A stretch of DNA of 64,000 nt from Martinezella lusitana (GCF_016901135.1 NZ_JAFEVL010000001.1:103331-167330), one strand, 5' to 3'; counted from the first letter of the stretch, positions 8,912-19,744 are shown. The notes: generated by a model not told the origin, from the sequence alone. Numbers and translations: made by a program.

Positions 8912-9580
8912 ATGGGCGCTTTTCGCCACCGTCAGCAGCAGGCGGGGTTGGTTTATGACCTCATTCCGCCCGAACGCGGGTCTGGTTCGGGTCAGTCGCA
9001 CCGTTTCGTGCCGAAGCAGGATATCATCGATGCCGAATTCGTGACCGTCGTTGGCGGGCGCGGCAGGAGTGCTTCGGGCGTTAACATGCGCCACGACGGT
9101 CCCTCCGGATCGAAAACGCCGCCACGGCCGACGCGCGGGAATGTCCTCTTGCCCATCCTATCCGCTTTGCGTTTTGCCGAAGGTGTTTTGCAGCAGGCAT
9201 CGCGGCGCAGCTTCGTGGCGCTGATCGTCGCCCTTGCAGTGCTCGTCTTCGGGCTTGCCGGCGGATTTTCCGGATTGTCCAGCGCGCCGACCGAGGCGGC
9301 GGTCGAGCCGCTGCAATTCTCGCATGTAACGCTGACACCGCGCGACGAGAACGGCATGCGGGTCCTGACGCTGAATGGCATCATCGAGAATGCGAGCGGC
9401 GCCACCCTGTCGATACCGTCGATGCGCGCCGATCTCTTTGCCGGCGACCAGCTGGTGCGGAGCGTTGTCGTCAATGCGCCGATGAACCGCCTCGCGCCGC
9501 ATGAAAGCCGCGGATTTTCCACACGATTGCAGCATCCTGGTGGAAAAACGCCGGATGTTCGTCTTTCCTTCATACCCTAG
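8912..9580 (+). CDS. Conserved single-pass membrane protein, function unknown
   Basis: 222 residues. The N-terminal 100 residues are polar and low-complexity (Gly, Ser, Arg, Pro). One membrane segment lies at about 101-119 (FVALIVALAVLVFGLAGGF). About 100 residues beyond it have the alternating pattern of a beta-sandwich (SHVTLTPRDENGMRVLTLNG). The layout resembles the C-terminal part of DUF3426-type proteins, but the usual N-terminal zinc ribbon is absent. GGGAGG at 8901-8906 supports the start. Its stop codon TAG is the first three bases of a palindromic repeat. Confidence 0.8.
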   Translation: MGAFRHRQQQAGLVYDLIPPERGSGSGQSHRFVPKQDIIDAEFVTVVGGRGRSASGVNMRHDGPSGSKTPPRPTRGNVLLPILSALRFAEGVLQQASRRSFVALIVALAVLVFGLAGGFSGLSSAPTEAAVEPLQFSHVTLTPRDENGMRVLTLNGIIENASGATLSIPSMRADLFAGDQLVRSVVVNAPMNRLAPHESRGFSTRLQHPGGKTPDVRLSFIP

Positions 9581-9629
9581 AGCGTGATGCCGAAAAGTGT
9601 AAGGGGATTTCGGGCGACATCACGCTCTA
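9578..9629. repeat. Palindromic repeat, AGAGCGTGATG type
   Basis: TAGAGCGTGATG (9578-9589) and CATCACGCTCTA (9618-9629) are exact 12-nt inverted copies around a 28-nt loop. The first three bases are the stop codon of the preceding gene. This is a rhizobial intergenic repeat type. A degraded relative follows the ptsP stop at 54419. Confidence 0.8.
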
Positions 9630-9640
9630 CCTGTTTGATT

Positions 9641-9693
9641 CTAGAGCGGATTCAGATTTTAGGTCGATTCGACCTAAAATCATCCGGCTCTAG
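9641..9693. repeat. Palindromic repeat, CTAGAGC...GCTCTAG type
   Basis: An outer pair CTAGAGC (9641-9647)/GCTCTAG (9687-9693) encloses a near-perfect 27-nt palindrome: GATTTTAGGTCGA (9655-9667), one centre base, TCGACCTAAAATC (9669-9681). It sits 11 bp after the previous repeat, between the 8912 gene and hpt. Confidence 0.8.
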
Positions 9694-9779
9694 GGGGTGT
9701 GTCGGGCTTGCCGATTGTGCTACGGGCTTGTGCTTGATCGGCGGCCGAGCGCCGCAGCAGCCATGGAGCATGCCAATCA

Positions 9780-10328
9780 ATGCCTGTCGTACGCGGGAAG
9801 AACATCGAGCCGCTTTTCACTGCCGAGCAGATTGCCGAGCGCAATCATGCCATGGCGAAGGAAATCGCTAGCGGACCGACGAAGGATCTCCTCGTCATCG
9901 CCATCCTCAAGGGTTCGTTCATCTTTGCCGCCGACCTGTTGCGCGCGCTGCATGAGACGGGGCTGGCGCCGGAGGTCGAGTTCATCACCCTTTCGAGCTA
10001 CGGCGCGGGCACGGTCTCCCAGGGCGTGCGCATCGTCAAGGACATCGACAGCGATGTGAGGGATCGCGACGTGCTGCTGATCGACGATATTCTGGAATCG
10101 GGCCGCACCCTGCGTTTTGCCAAGGAACTGCTCTATGAGCGCGGCGCCCGCAATGTGACGCTGGCCGTCCTGCTGGACAAGAGCGTCAAGCGCCAGGAAG
10201 AGCTGGAGGCCGATTATGTCGGCTTCGAATGCCCCGACTATTTCGTTGTGGGCTACGGTATGGACGTTGCCTATGCCTTCCGCGAACTGCCCTTCGTCGG
10301 CGTGGTCCTGGGCGATGCCACCCCGTAA
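9780..10328 (+). CDS. hpt: Hypoxanthine phosphoribosyltransferase
   Basis: Purine salvage enzyme making IMP (and GMP) from hypoxanthine or guanine and PRPP. 182 residues, normal length. The PRPP-binding motif is VLLIDDILESGRTL near residues 97-110; the N-terminal IAILKGSFIFAADLLR and the C-terminal YVVGYGMD-like block (FVVGYGMDVAYAFREL) fit bacterial HPRT. GGAG at 9765-9768 precedes the ATG. It stands alone between a repeat cluster and a hairpin at 10341. Confidence 0.93.
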   Translation: MPVVRGKNIEPLFTAEQIAERNHAMAKEIASGPTKDLLVIAILKGSFIFAADLLRALHETGLAPEVEFITLSSYGAGTVSQGVRIVKDIDSDVRDRDVLLIDDILESGRTLRFAKELLYERGARNVTLAVLLDKSVKRQEELEADYVGFECPDYFVVGYGMDVAYAFRELPFVGVVLGDATP

Positions 10329-10340
10329 TCTGCGTTAATG

Positions 10341-10363
10341 GGGACAGTCGGCCCGGCTGTCCC
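10341..10363 (+). terminator. Hairpin after hpt
   Basis: GGGACAG (10341-10347) pairs with CTGTCCC (10357-10363); flanking AAT/ATT bases can extend the stem with one bulge. It lies 12 bp after the hpt stop. No T-run follows, so efficiency is uncertain. Confidence 0.55.
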
Positions 10364-10388
10364 ATTCTGCTCCGGCGATGACGACTCA

Positions 10389-10396
10389 TTAACCAC
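10389..10396 (+). promoter_or_regulatory. TTAACCAC motif upstream of cpdR
   Basis: TTAACCAC matches 7 of 8 bases of the CtrA half-type motif TTAACCAT and lies about 90 bp before cpdR, a gene of the CtrA proteolysis pathway. Inference only. Confidence 0.3.
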
Positions 10397-10487
10397 GGAG
10401 CCTAATCGTCCCCCCGTCGTTTACCTATCGCAAACGGAATTCTGGTGATTTCTGTCGCGGAACATGATGGACCACGGAGCATAGACC

Positions 10488-10847
10488 ATGGCAAAAATTC
10501 TGATTACGGAAGACGAGGACTCTCTTCGCACCTTTGTCGCCCGCGCGTTGCGCTTGGACGGCCACGAGACCGAAGAGGCGGCCGACGGCGCCGAAGGTCT
10601 GGAAAAGCTCAAGCAGGGCGGTTTCGACCTGCTTCTCTCGGATATCCGCATGCCGGTCATGGACGGCATCGAGCTCGCGCATCAAGCGCATTCGACCTGG
10701 CCTGGAATGAAGATCCTGCTGATGACCGGTTATGCCGAGCAACGCGAGCGCGCCGACGACCTTATGGAAAAGATCGTCGATGTCGTGGCCAAGCCTTTTG
10801 CGCTGCCGGATATCCGCAAGGCCGTCGCCCGCGCATTGGCGGCCTGA
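10488..10847 (+). CDS. cpdR: Single-domain response regulator CpdR
   Basis: 119-residue receiver with no output domain. The acidic pocket (E8, D9, E10, D11), phospho-acceptor D52 in LLLSDIRMP, T80 in LLMTGYAE and K102 in VAKPFALP are all present. CpdR is dephosphorylated by the CckA-ChpT relay and then directs ClpXP to degrade CtrA and other substrates at the pole, controlling cell cycle and, in rhizobia, symbiotic differentiation. The N-terminus MAKILITEDEDSLR matches rhizobial CpdR1. It is convergent with the TIGR02302 gene, with 15 bp between stops. Confidence 0.92.
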   Translation: MAKILITEDEDSLRTFVARALRLDGHETEEAADGAEGLEKLKQGGFDLLLSDIRMPVMDGIELAHQAHSTWPGMKILLMTGYAEQRERADDLMEKIVDVVAKPFALPDIRKAVARALAA

Positions 10848-10862
10848 ACCGTACCGCTTGTT

Positions 10863-13649
10863 CTACTGCGCGAGATCCAGCAAACGCTCCAGATAGCGCC
10901 GTTCCTCGGACAATGAGGGATTGTTGCTCAGCCGCTCGCGAATGGCATCGAGAATTTCGCGGGCACGCTGGGCATCGATGATGTTCGGCACCATGTTCTC
11001 ATTGGCGCTGTCGACGGGACCGTTGGTTTCGCGGCTCCGGCCAAGCGGATCTCGGCCGTTCTGATTACCCTGGCCCGGTTGTCCCTGCAATTGGCCTTGA
11101 CCCTGTCCCTGTTGCTGCATCTGCGCCATGAGCTGGTTCATCATGTCGCGGGTGCCCTTGCGCAGGGCGTCCAGCGCGCGGCCCTGGCCCTGTACGGCGC
11201 CTTCGCCATTGCCTTCGGCAAGCTGGCCGGATGCGCCCTTCATCTCCTGCTGGGCCTTGCCGTAATTCTGGTTCGGCTTCATGCCGAGCGAGCCCAGGTC
11301 CTTCTGGAGTTCGCCGAGTTGCTTGGCAAGGTCGTCCTGCTGCTGGCGCAGCTGCTTCAAGGCGTCGCGCAGCTGGTCGGCCGTCATGCCGTCGGTGGGA
11401 TCGTTACCCTTTTGGCCCGGCTGGTTCTGGCCCTGCTGATTCTGGCTTTGCGGGTTCTGGCCTTGCGGATTCTGACCTTGCTGTTGATCCTGTTGGCCCT
11501 GATTTCGCTGGCCCATGTCCGGACGCATCTGATCATCGAGGTTGGGCAGCGGCTGGTCCATCAGGCCGTCGCCATCTTCGTTGGAGTCGCCGCGTTGCAT
11601 GCGGTCGCGCATCGCCTGATCGAACTTGAAGGTCTGGTCCATCAGCTTCTGCTGATCGCGCAGGATGCGGCCGAGCTTGTCCATCTGCTCGCGCATCTTG
11701 TCATTCGCCTGGTTCTGTTGCTGCTGCCCAGGTTGCGGCTTGCCGGCCTGGAGGCTGTTCATCAGCTGCTGCAGCTCGGATAGCATCTGCTGCGCTGCCT
11801 GGCGATTGCCGGAGCGAGCGAGGTTTTCGATCTGGTCCATCATGCGCTGCAGGTCCTGCTGGCGCAGGATATTGGCCGACCGCTGGTTGGGCTGGGCCGG
11901 CATGTTGCGCATGCGTTCGGCCAGTTCTTTCATATAAGCGTCCATCGCCTTGCGCAGCTCGGCCGTCAGCTTCTTGATCTCTTCATCGGAGGCATTGCGC
12001 TGCAAGGCGTCGGAGAGCTTCTGCTGCGCATCTCGCAGCGCTTTTTCCGCATCGGTCAGCTGCGCGTCTTCCATGCCGAGCGCGATCTGCCAGAGATAGT
12101 CGGCCGTATCCTTCAGCGCCGCATCGCCGCTGGCAAGCTTCATGCGTGTCAGGGCCGATCTGATCGCGAGATAGTTGCCGAGATCGGAAATGGTTTCTTC
12201 CGGCCGGATGGTCAGTGATTTGTTGAGCTCGATCGCCTCCGGCATCTTGCGGGTATCGAGCGCGAAGACCTGGCGCTCCTCGGCGACGGCGGCAGCTAGC
12301 GGCTGGCTGAAATTGCGCGGCGGCAGCACCATCTCGTAGGGCGCGCTGCGCCCGGTCTGCCCGGCGCCGTCCTTGGCGACCAGGGCGATGCGAACACGCT
12401 TGCCGGCAAGGGGATCCTGCGTCAGATCGTGGCTCGCCAGACCCTTGCCGTCGCGGCGGTCTCGGCGCGGAATATCCAGCTTGAATTCCGGCAGGCCATA
12501 GAGCGGTGTCGCCGCGGGATCGGAATCGACGGGCACGATCTCCGCATGAGCTTCCTCGACGCCGTAATCGTCCTTGACCCTGAAGCCGAGTTCCAATGCG
12601 CCGTTGGCGGTCGCGTGAGGAATGCCGTCAAAGGTGATTTCCGGCGGCTTGTCGGAGATCACCTTGAATGACCAGGACTTGCCGTTGACCGTCAGCTCGC
12701 CACCCTTTTCGAGCTTGAGAACATGGGTGCGCGCAATCATTGCATCGGTGCTGGACGCGTTGGCGGTGCTATTGGCCGCCGGCTGCGCGACGGGAGGGGC
12801 CGCCGGTCCGCTACCGGCAGGTGCCTGATTGTCGGCATCGGCGACCTGTTCCGGAACCTCGGTGCCCTTGTCGGCGCCGGTCGCTTGGAACATCACCTTT
12901 TCATCCGCGGAGGCGCCCGTAACCCGCACCGTGAGTTCGGAGAATTGCGGCACGTTGAGATTGTCGCTTGCATTGGCGACATTGCCAGTCAGATATACCG
13001 GCGCCTGGCCGGTGTAATAGGGCGGGGTGACCCAGGCATCGACGCGGACATCCGGATTGCTCGACGTGGAGGCCGGTGCCGTGAAGGCATCGCTCAGCGA
13101 GCCGCCGCCATTGGACACGGAAAAGCTGAAGGCGGTCACCAGCAGCAAGGCCGGAATGGCACGCAATGCGAAGCGGTCGTAACGCGCGATATCCGGCCTC
13201 GGCAGGCCCGCATCCAATGCGGCGATACGCTCCGCCATCCGGGTCTGATGCTCGCGCCAAAGTGCACGGGCAAAGGGCGTGTCGAAAGCCGGCTCGTCCT
13301 CCTGCACGGCGACCGGCTGGTGCGCCAGGCCATTGCGTTCCTCCAGCAGGCGGTCGGCCTCTCTGACACTCGGCCAGCGCAGGCGGCGCAGCGGATAGAG
13401 GGAGACGGCGAAACCGACGGCGAAGACGGCGAGCAGCAGGAAGCGCAGGACATCGGGCGCGATGCGGAAGATGCCGAACCAGGCGGCTGAAAGGAAGAGA
13501 GCAAGAATGGACGCCGACAGCAGCAGCCGCGGCAGAAGCTGCTCGGAGACCAGCACGAGCCGAGCAAAGAGGCGCTTGACCGCAACCATGCGCGCCAGCG
13601 CCGGGCGGGTGGCAAAAGCGCCCTTCTTAGGGTTGCTGGGGCTGGTCAT
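10863..13649 (-). CDS. TIGR02302 family (DUF4175) large membrane protein
   Basis: 928 residues. Two hydrophobic segments occur near 38-60 and 62-80 and a third near 165-185. A long periplasmic region follows. Residues from about 540 on are helical and very rich in Gln, Met and Arg, and a Gln/Gly/Pro/Asn low-complexity block (NPQGQNPQSQNQQ type) precedes a conserved C-terminus ending ARREILDAIRERL-like. This is the alphaproteobacterial TIGR02302 family, of unknown function, probably acting at the cell envelope. It stands alone; the Gln-rich repeat DNA could vary in length between strains. Confidence 0.88.
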   Translation of the reverse strand: MTSPSNPKKGAFATRPALARMVAVKRLFARLVLVSEQLLPRLLLSASILALFLSAAWFGIFRIAPDVLRFLLLAVFAVGFAVSLYPLRRLRWPSVREADRLLEERNGLAHQPVAVQEDEPAFDTPFARALWREHQTRMAERIAALDAGLPRPDIARYDRFALRAIPALLLVTAFSFSVSNGGGSLSDAFTAPASTSSNPDVRVDAWVTPPYYTGQAPVYLTGNVANASDNLNVPQFSELTVRVTGASADEKVMFQATGADKGTEVPEQVADADNQAPAGSGPAAPPVAQPAANSTANASSTDAMIARTHVLKLEKGGELTVNGKSWSFKVISDKPPEITFDGIPHATANGALELGFRVKDDYGVEEAHAEIVPVDSDPAATPLYGLPEFKLDIPRRDRRDGKGLASHDLTQDPLAGKRVRIALVAKDGAGQTGRSAPYEMVLPPRNFSQPLAAAVAEERQVFALDTRKMPEAIELNKSLTIRPEETISDLGNYLAIRSALTRMKLASGDAALKDTADYLWQIALGMEDAQLTDAEKALRDAQQKLSDALQRNASDEEIKKLTAELRKAMDAYMKELAERMRNMPAQPNQRSANILRQQDLQRMMDQIENLARSGNRQAAQQMLSELQQLMNSLQAGKPQPGQQQQNQANDKMREQMDKLGRILRDQQKLMDQTFKFDQAMRDRMQRGDSNEDGDGLMDQPLPNLDDQMRPDMGQRNQGQQDQQQGQNPQGQNPQSQNQQGQNQPGQKGNDPTDGMTADQLRDALKQLRQQQDDLAKQLGELQKDLGSLGMKPNQNYGKAQQEMKGASGQLAEGNGEGAVQGQGRALDALRKGTRDMMNQLMAQMQQQGQGQGQLQGQPGQGNQNGRDPLGRSRETNGPVDSANENMVPNIIDAQRAREILDAIRERLSNNPSLSEERRYLERLLDLAQ

Positions 13650-13896
13650 CGGTCCGGTTTTCTCCCGATCTGACGTTGATGGCTAGTTGCCCGTTGGAAA
13701 TGGCCGGGCATCCCACACGCCCGCGCTTGCGGCGCCCGGCGAGACGCCATTTGAACAAAGATAACATTCTTTGTGGCAAAGACGAGGGCAAGCGGCGCCA
13801 AAGGCTGTTTTTTCATCGGATTTCGCTGAAACGTGATCGATCGGGCAGGGGCGGATAGGTTTGCCCTGGCTGCCCGAAATCCACGAGCAAAGCCGA

Positions 13897-15168
13897 TTAT
13901 CCCTCGAGCCAGGTCGGGATGGAATCCAGCTCGATCAGCTCCTCATAGGTGCCACGCGGGCGGATGACGTGGAACTCGCCGCCCTTGACCAGCACTTCGG
14001 GAACCAGAAGCCGGCTGTTGTAGGTGCCGGCCTGCACGGCGCCATAGGCGCCGCCGGAGCTGACGGCGAGGAGATCGCCGGGCTTCGGCATCGCCATTTC
14101 GCGGTCGAGCGCCAGATAGTCGCCCGTCTCGCAGACCGGACCGACGACATCGGCCTTGATGCGCGGCGCATTGGCGGCGGTGATCGCGACCGGCCGGATC
14201 TCGTGATAGGCCTCGTAGAGCGTCGGGCGGATCAGATCGTTCATGGCGGCGTCGACGATGACGAAGCTCTTGTTGCCGCCATCCTTCACATAGATGACTT
14301 CCGTCACCAGAATGCCGGCATTGCCGACGATCAGGCGGCCAGGCTCGGTGACGATCTTGCAGTTGAGGCCGCGCAGCTGGTTCTTGACGATCTGCGCATA
14401 GGCATCGGGCAAAGGCGGCGGATCGTTGTCGTCGCGATAGGGAATGCCGAGGCCGCCGCCGATATCGACATGATGGATATCGTGGCCGTCGCCGCGCAGC
14501 GTTTCCACGAGATCACGCAGCAGCTTGAAGGCATCGTCGAAAGGCTGCAGCTCGGTGATCTGGCTGCCGATATGCATGTCGATGCCGGTGGCATTGATGC
14601 CAGGCAGGTTGGCGGCGCGAGCATAGACGGCGCGGGCGCGCTCCCAGGAGATGCCGAACTTGTTTTCCTTTTTGCCGGTCGAGATCTTCGCATGCGTGCG
14701 GGCATCGACATCCGGGTTGATACGGAAGGAAACGGGCGCGATCTTGCCGGCGCGGACGGCGCGCTGGTTCAAAACTTCCAGCTCGGGCTCGGATTCGACG
14801 TTGAAGCAGTAGATGCCGGCTTCCAGTGCCATATCCATTTCCTGCGCCGTCTTGCCGACGCCGGAGAACATGATGCGGCTTGCCGGGATGCCGGCAGCCA
14901 GCGCGCGGCGCAGCTCGCCGACGGAGACCACATCAACGCCGGCGCCGAGGCGGCCGAGTGTCTTCAGCACCGCCTGGTTGGAATTGGCCTTCATGGCATA
15001 GCACACCATGGCATCGACATCGCTGAAGGCTTCGGAGAAGACGCGATAGTGGCGCTCGAGCGTCGCCATCGAATAGACGTAGAAGGGTGTGCCGACCGCC
15101 TTGGCGATCTCGGGAACCGGAACATCCTCAGCATAGAGGATGCCGTCGCGATACTGAAAATGGTTCAC
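13897..15168 (-). CDS. lysA: Diaminopimelate decarboxylase
   Basis: PLP fold-type III decarboxylase converting meso-DAP to lysine, the last step of the pathway that lysC begins. 423 residues. CYAMKANSNQAVL carries the PLP lysine; HIGSQITEL, EPGRLIVGNAG and GPVCETGDYLA (catalytic Cys) are all present. The start codon is GTG at 15166-15168, giving MNHFQYRDG. lptM ends 13 bp upstream and argH precedes that, so argH-lptM-lysA form one operon. Confidence 0.95.
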   Translation of the reverse strand: MNHFQYRDGILYAEDVPVPEIAKAVGTPFYVYSMATLERHYRVFSEAFSDVDAMVCYAMKANSNQAVLKTLGRLGAGVDVVSVGELRRALAAGIPASRIMFSGVGKTAQEMDMALEAGIYCFNVESEPELEVLNQRAVRAGKIAPVSFRINPDVDARTHAKISTGKKENKFGISWERARAVYARAANLPGINATGIDMHIGSQITELQPFDDAFKLLRDLVETLRGDGHDIHHVDIGGGLGIPYRDDNDPPPLPDAYAQIVKNQLRGLNCKIVTEPGRLIVGNAGILVTEVIYVKDGGNKSFVIVDAAMNDLIRPTLYEAYHEIRPVAITAANAPRIKADVVGPVCETGDYLALDREMAMPKPGDLLAVSSGGAYGAVQAGTYNSRLLVPEVLVKGGEFHVIRPRGTYEELIELDSIPTWLEG

Positions 15169-15181
15169 GGCCGATGCCTAA

Positions 15182-15373
15182 TCAGAGAAGCGGATCGAGG
15201 AAGAACTTCTTGTCCGGGGTGGGCTCCTTGGTCGGCTTGGAGACGTCGCCACCCTTGGTCGCGTGAGCACTCGGCGGGTCGAGATCGCCTTTGCGGCCAC
15301 ATCCGACAACGGCAAGGCCGACGACCGAGAGCACGACGGTCAGGCGGATGATATGCGGCATGTTGATCTGCAT
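15182..15373 (-). CDS. lptM: Small lipoprotein, LptM-like
   Basis: 63 residues from the ATG at 15373. An N-terminal hydrophobic stretch ends in the lipobox VVGC (Cys25), followed by GRKGDLDPP, the hallmark of the LptM/YifL family (CGxKGxLxxP). In E. coli LptM helps oxidation and maturation of the LptDE lipopolysaccharide translocon. The gene lies between argH and lysA, its usual place in proteobacteria. A further in-frame start at 15394 would place basic residues ahead of the signal. Confidence 0.82.
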   Translation of the reverse strand: MQINMPHIIRLTVVLSVVGLAVVGCGRKGDLDPPSAHATKGGDVSKPTKEPTPDKKFFLDPLL

Positions 15374-15472
15374 CGAAATCCTCTTGAGCGGCAAACGCGG
15401 AAGTCACTCTTCTTAGCGAAGTTTCCCCGCCTTGTGCACCCTGATTGTTTGATTGCGTTTTCGTCGGTCTTC

Positions 15473-16873
<1,401 letters not shown>

Positions 16874-16896
16874 GAGATGCCCACCTGGAGAATGAA

Positions 16897-17562
16897 ATGA
16901 CAGCAAAGAAGCCGTTCGGTCTGCCGTCCATGAAACTCGTTATGCTTGCCGCCGTCGCTGGGGTTATCGCCGGTGCGGCAGCGGTATACGTGAAGGAGGC
17001 GGGGTATGGCAATGGCATTGGTGAAACGGCGGCAGCCGATCAATGCGGGGCTGCCAAGGATCGCGCCGCTACCCTGACGCCCTTCACCAGGGGGCAAGTT
17101 GCCGCCATGAGCGTGCCGCCGGCGCCGATCTCGCTGCGGGATGTATCCTTCAAGGGTTCCGACGGGCAGCCGCTGTCAATCGGCAACTTTGCCGGCAAGA
17201 CCGTGCTTTTGAACGTGTGGGCGACGTGGTGCGTGCCGTGCCGCGAGGAAATGCCGGCGCTGAATGCGCTCGAGAAGAACGTCGGCAACGACAAGTTCGA
17301 GGTGGTCGCCGTCAACATCGACACGGGTGACGAGGAAAAGCCTAGGGCGTTCCGCACGGAATATGCCATCGACAAGCTCGGCTACTATCGCGACAACACG
17401 ATGGGCGTGTTCAATGTGCTGAAGAAGCAGGGATTGGCCTTCGGCCTGCCGGTGACATTGCTGATCGACGACAAGGGCTGCCTGCTCTCCGCGATGAACG
17501 GGCCGGCGGTCTGGGATAGCGACGATGCCAAGAAGTTGGTGAAGGCGGCGGCGGGGATTTGA
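16897..17562 (+). CDS. tlpA: TlpA-family thiol:disulfide interchange protein
   Basis: Membrane-anchored periplasmic thioredoxin, 221 residues. The N-terminal segment [19 protein letters not shown] is an uncleaved anchor. The thioredoxin fold begins near 75; the active site is [15 protein letters not shown] with Cys112 and Cys115. It matches rhizobial TlpA, which reduces copper chaperones and CoxB for cytochrome aa3 assembly; other roles in cytochrome maturation are possible. The stop is followed by a palindromic repeat. Confidence 0.9.
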   Translation: MTAKKPFGLPSMKLVMLAAVAGVIAGAAAVYVKEAGYGNGIGETAAADQCGAAKDRAATLTPFTRGQVAAMSVPPAPISLRDVSFKGSDGQPLSIGNFAGKTVLLNVWATWCVPCREEMPALNALEKNVGNDKFEVVAVNIDTGDEEKPRAFRTEYAIDKLGYYRDNTMGVFNVLKKQGLAFGLPVTLLIDDKGCLLSAMNGPAVWDSDDAKKLVKAAAGI

Positions 17563-17569
17563 TTTTTCT

Positions 17570-17610
17570 CCTTCTCCCCTCGGGGAGAAGGTGCCCGTAA
17601 GGGTGGATGA
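17570..17610. repeat. CCTTCTCCCC palindromic repeat, copy 1
   Basis: CCTTCTCCCC (17570-17579) and GGGGAGAAGG (17582-17591) are 10-nt inverted arms with a 2-nt centre, followed by GTGCCCGTAAGGGTGGATGAGG. The same element occurs twice at 31200-31335 and in fragments at 3640 and 31375. It belongs to the widespread rhizobial palindromic elements and could act as the tlpA terminator (TTTTT precedes it). Confidence 0.75.
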
Positions 17611-17669
17611 GGCCGCAGTGCGTCATACTCATAGGCATTGATTAGGAAAAGAAGCGCCGTCCTCCCGGT

Positions 17670-17766
17670 AACGCCCTCTCACCCCGCGCTATCGCGCGAC
17701 TGTCCTGGGTTGAGCCGCTGGTCTCAACCCGTCCTTCGGACCCCCGCTGGGGCGAGGGTGTTTTTT
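17670..17766. repeat. GC-rich inverted repeat before hbd end
   Basis: GGGTTGAG (17707-17714) and CTCAACCC (17723-17730) form an 8-bp stem, nested between CCCTCTCACCCC and GGGGCGAGGG. TTTTTT at 17761-17766 ends the block on the plus strand and overlaps the last bases of the hbd gene. Likely a further mosaic repeat; possible terminator. Confidence 0.5.
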
Positions 17767-18643
17767 ACCGCGTCGGAACCGGCACTTCGCCGCGATAGTC
17801 GTAGAAGCCGCGACCGGATTTGCGGCCGAGCCAGCCGGCTTCGACATATTTCACCAGCAGCGGGCAAGGGCGGTATTTCGAATCGGCGAGCCCGTCATGC
17901 AGCACCTGCATGATCGACAGGCAAGTGTCGAGACCGATGAAGTCGGCGAGCTGTAGCGGTCCCATCGGGTGATTGGCGCCGAGCCGCATGGCGGTGTCGA
18001 TGGCATCGACGGTGCCAACGCCTTCATAGAGCGTGTAGATCGCCTCGTTGATCATCGGCAGCAGGATGCGGTTGACGATGAAGGCGGGGAAGTCCTCGGC
18101 GACGGTGATCGTCTTTTCCAGCGAGGTGACATATTCCCTTGCGGCGGAGAAAGTCGATTCGTCGGTGGCGATACCGCGCACCAATTCCACCAGCTTCATC
18201 ACCGGAACCGGGTTCATGAAGTGAATGCCCATGAAGCGTTCGGGCCGGTCGGTGGCGGAGGCGAGGCGAGTGATCGACAGCGACGAGGTGTTGGTGGCGA
18301 GGAGTGCCTCGGGCTTCAGGATTGGGCATATCTGCGCGTAGATCTTGCGCTTGACGCTTTCGTCCTCGGTCGCAGCCTCTATGGCGAGATCGACCTGGGC
18401 GAGATCGTTGAGGTCGTTCGATCCGGTGATGCGGGCGAGTGCGGCCTTGCGGTCCTCATCGCTGGTCTTGCCGGAGGTAACCTGTCGGGCAAGGTTGCCG
18501 TTGATGGTGGCAAGTCCGCTTTCGATGCGATCCTGCGACAGATCGTAGATATGAACCTTGTAGCCGGCCATGGCGGATACGTGGGCGATGCCGCAACCCA
18601 TCTGGCCGGCGCCGATAATACCGATCGTCTTCAGCGAACTCAT
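17765..18643 (-). CDS. 3-hydroxybutyryl-CoA dehydrogenase
   Basis: NAD-dependent 3-hydroxyacyl-CoA dehydrogenase, 292 residues from the ATG at 18643, where GGGGAG lies 6 nt upstream (a TTG at 18649 is the alternative). The Rossmann loop is IGIIGAGQMGCGIAHV; MGIHFMNPVPVMKLVELV holds the catalytic His/Glu region; the C-terminal NHPMGPLQLADFIGLD is typical. It serves butyrate, PHB or acyl-CoA turnover. It follows etfBA on the same strand, linking acyl-CoA dehydrogenation electrons with the next beta-oxidation step. Confidence 0.93.
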   Translation of the reverse strand: MSSLKTIGIIGAGQMGCGIAHVSAMAGYKVHIYDLSQDRIESGLATINGNLARQVTSGKTSDEDRKAALARITGSNDLNDLAQVDLAIEAATEDESVKRKIYAQICPILKPEALLATNTSSLSITRLASATDRPERFMGIHFMNPVPVMKLVELVRGIATDESTFSAAREYVTSLEKTITVAEDFPAFIVNRILLPMINEAIYTLYEGVGTVDAIDTAMRLGANHPMGPLQLADFIGLDTCLSIMQVLHDGLADSKYRPCPLLVKYVEAGWLGRKSGRGFYDYRGEVPVPTR

Positions 18644-18698
18644 TGCCAACTCCCCGGCGGCGCGCTCTTGGCGGTGCGCTATGTTTTACATCACAAAT

Positions 18699-18724
18699 TT
18701 GCCGGGCCATTTCTAGCCCGGCAA
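18699..18724 (-). terminator. Hairpin after etfBA
   Basis: TTGCCGGGC (18699-18707) and GCCCGGCAA (18716-18724) form a 9-bp stem with an 8-nt loop, in the 147-bp gap between etfA and the dehydrogenase. Only a short U-tract follows on the minus strand. It may attenuate read-through from etfBA. Confidence 0.6.
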
Positions 18725-18790
18725 GATTGATAGACCTATAAGAGACGATTTTCCAGTCTCTCGCAACTGCGAGAAGATCGATAGGCGCGA

Positions 18791-19720
18791 TCAAAGCGCC
18801 TTTTCGAGTTCCGGCAGTGCTTCGAAGAGGTCGGCGACGAGGCCATAGTCGGCGATCTGGAAGATCGGGGCTTCCTCGTCCTTGTTGATGGCGACGATGA
18901 CCTTCGAGTCCTTCATGCCGGCCAGATGCTGGATGGCGCCGGAAATGCCGCAGGCGATGTAGAGCTGCGGCGCGACCACCTTGCCGGTCTGGCCGACCTG
19001 CCAGTCGTTCGGCGCATAGCCGGCATCGACGGCAGCGCGCGATGCGCCGACGGCGGCACCGAGCTTGTCGGCAACCGGCAGGATGACCTCGCGGAACTTC
19101 TCGGCCGAGCCGAGCGCGCGGCCGCCCGAGATGATGATCTTGGCAGACGTCAGCTCCGGACGGTCGGAACTCGACAGCGCATCGCCGACGAAGCTGGAAA
19201 GACCGGGGTTTGCAGCTGCCGAAACGCTTTCGATCGCTGCATTGCCGCTTGTCTCCGCTGCGGCAAAGGAGGCCGTGCGCACGGTGATCACCTTCTTGGC
19301 GTCGGTCGACTGTACGGTCTGGATGGCATTGCCGGCATAGATCGGCCGCTTGAAAGTATCGGCCGAGACAACCTCGATGATTTCCGAGACCTGGGCGACG
19401 TCGAGTAGCGCGGCAACGCGCGGCAGGACGTTCTTGCCGACCGAGGTGGCCGCACCGATGATGGTGTCATAAGCGCCGGCAAGCGAAATGATCAGGGCAG
19501 CCAGCGGTTCGGCGAGATTGTTGGCGAGGCTCGCATCCTCGGCAACCAGCACCTTGGAGACGCCTGAAAGCTTGGCAGCCTGTTCGCCGGCAGCCTTGGC
19601 GCCCGAGCCTGCGACGAGCACGTGGACGTCGCCGCCGATCTTTGAGGCAGCCGTCAGCGTCTTGGCGGTCTGGTCGGAGAGGTGCGCATTGTCGTGATCA
19701 GCCAGAAGAAGAATGGCCAT
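18791..19720 (-). CDS. etfA: Electron transfer flavoprotein alpha subunit
   Basis: FAD-binding subunit of ETF, which accepts electrons from acyl-CoA dehydrogenases and passes them to ETF-ubiquinone oxidoreductase. 309 residues. The C-terminal FAD domain contains [30 protein letters not shown] and the end block [24 protein letters not shown] precedes the ATG. etfB lies 24 bp upstream in the same operon. The length is that of housekeeping ETF rather than the longer FixB of nitrogen fixation. Confidence 0.95.
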   Translation of the reverse strand: MAILLLADHDNAHLSDQTAKTLTAASKIGGDVHVLVAGSGAKAAGEQAAKLSGVSKVLVAEDASLANNLAEPLAALIISLAGAYDTIIGAATSVGKNVLPRVAALLDVAQVSEIIEVVSADTFKRPIYAGNAIQTVQSTDAKKVITVRTASFAAAETSGNAAIESVSAAANPGLSSFVGDALSSSDRPELTSAKIIISGGRALGSAEKFREVILPVADKLGAAVGASRAAVDAGYAPNDWQVGQTGKVVAPQLYIACGISGAIQHLAGMKDSKVIVAINKDEEAPIFQIADYGLVADLFEALPELEKAL

Positions 19721-19744
19721 GATGAAGTCTCCTTTTCCTGGACC

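Noticed and set aside
11400..11520. Gln/Gly/Pro coding repeats as a CRISPR-like array
   Set aside because: Irregular low-complexity coding DNA within the TIGR02302 gene, no spacer structure.
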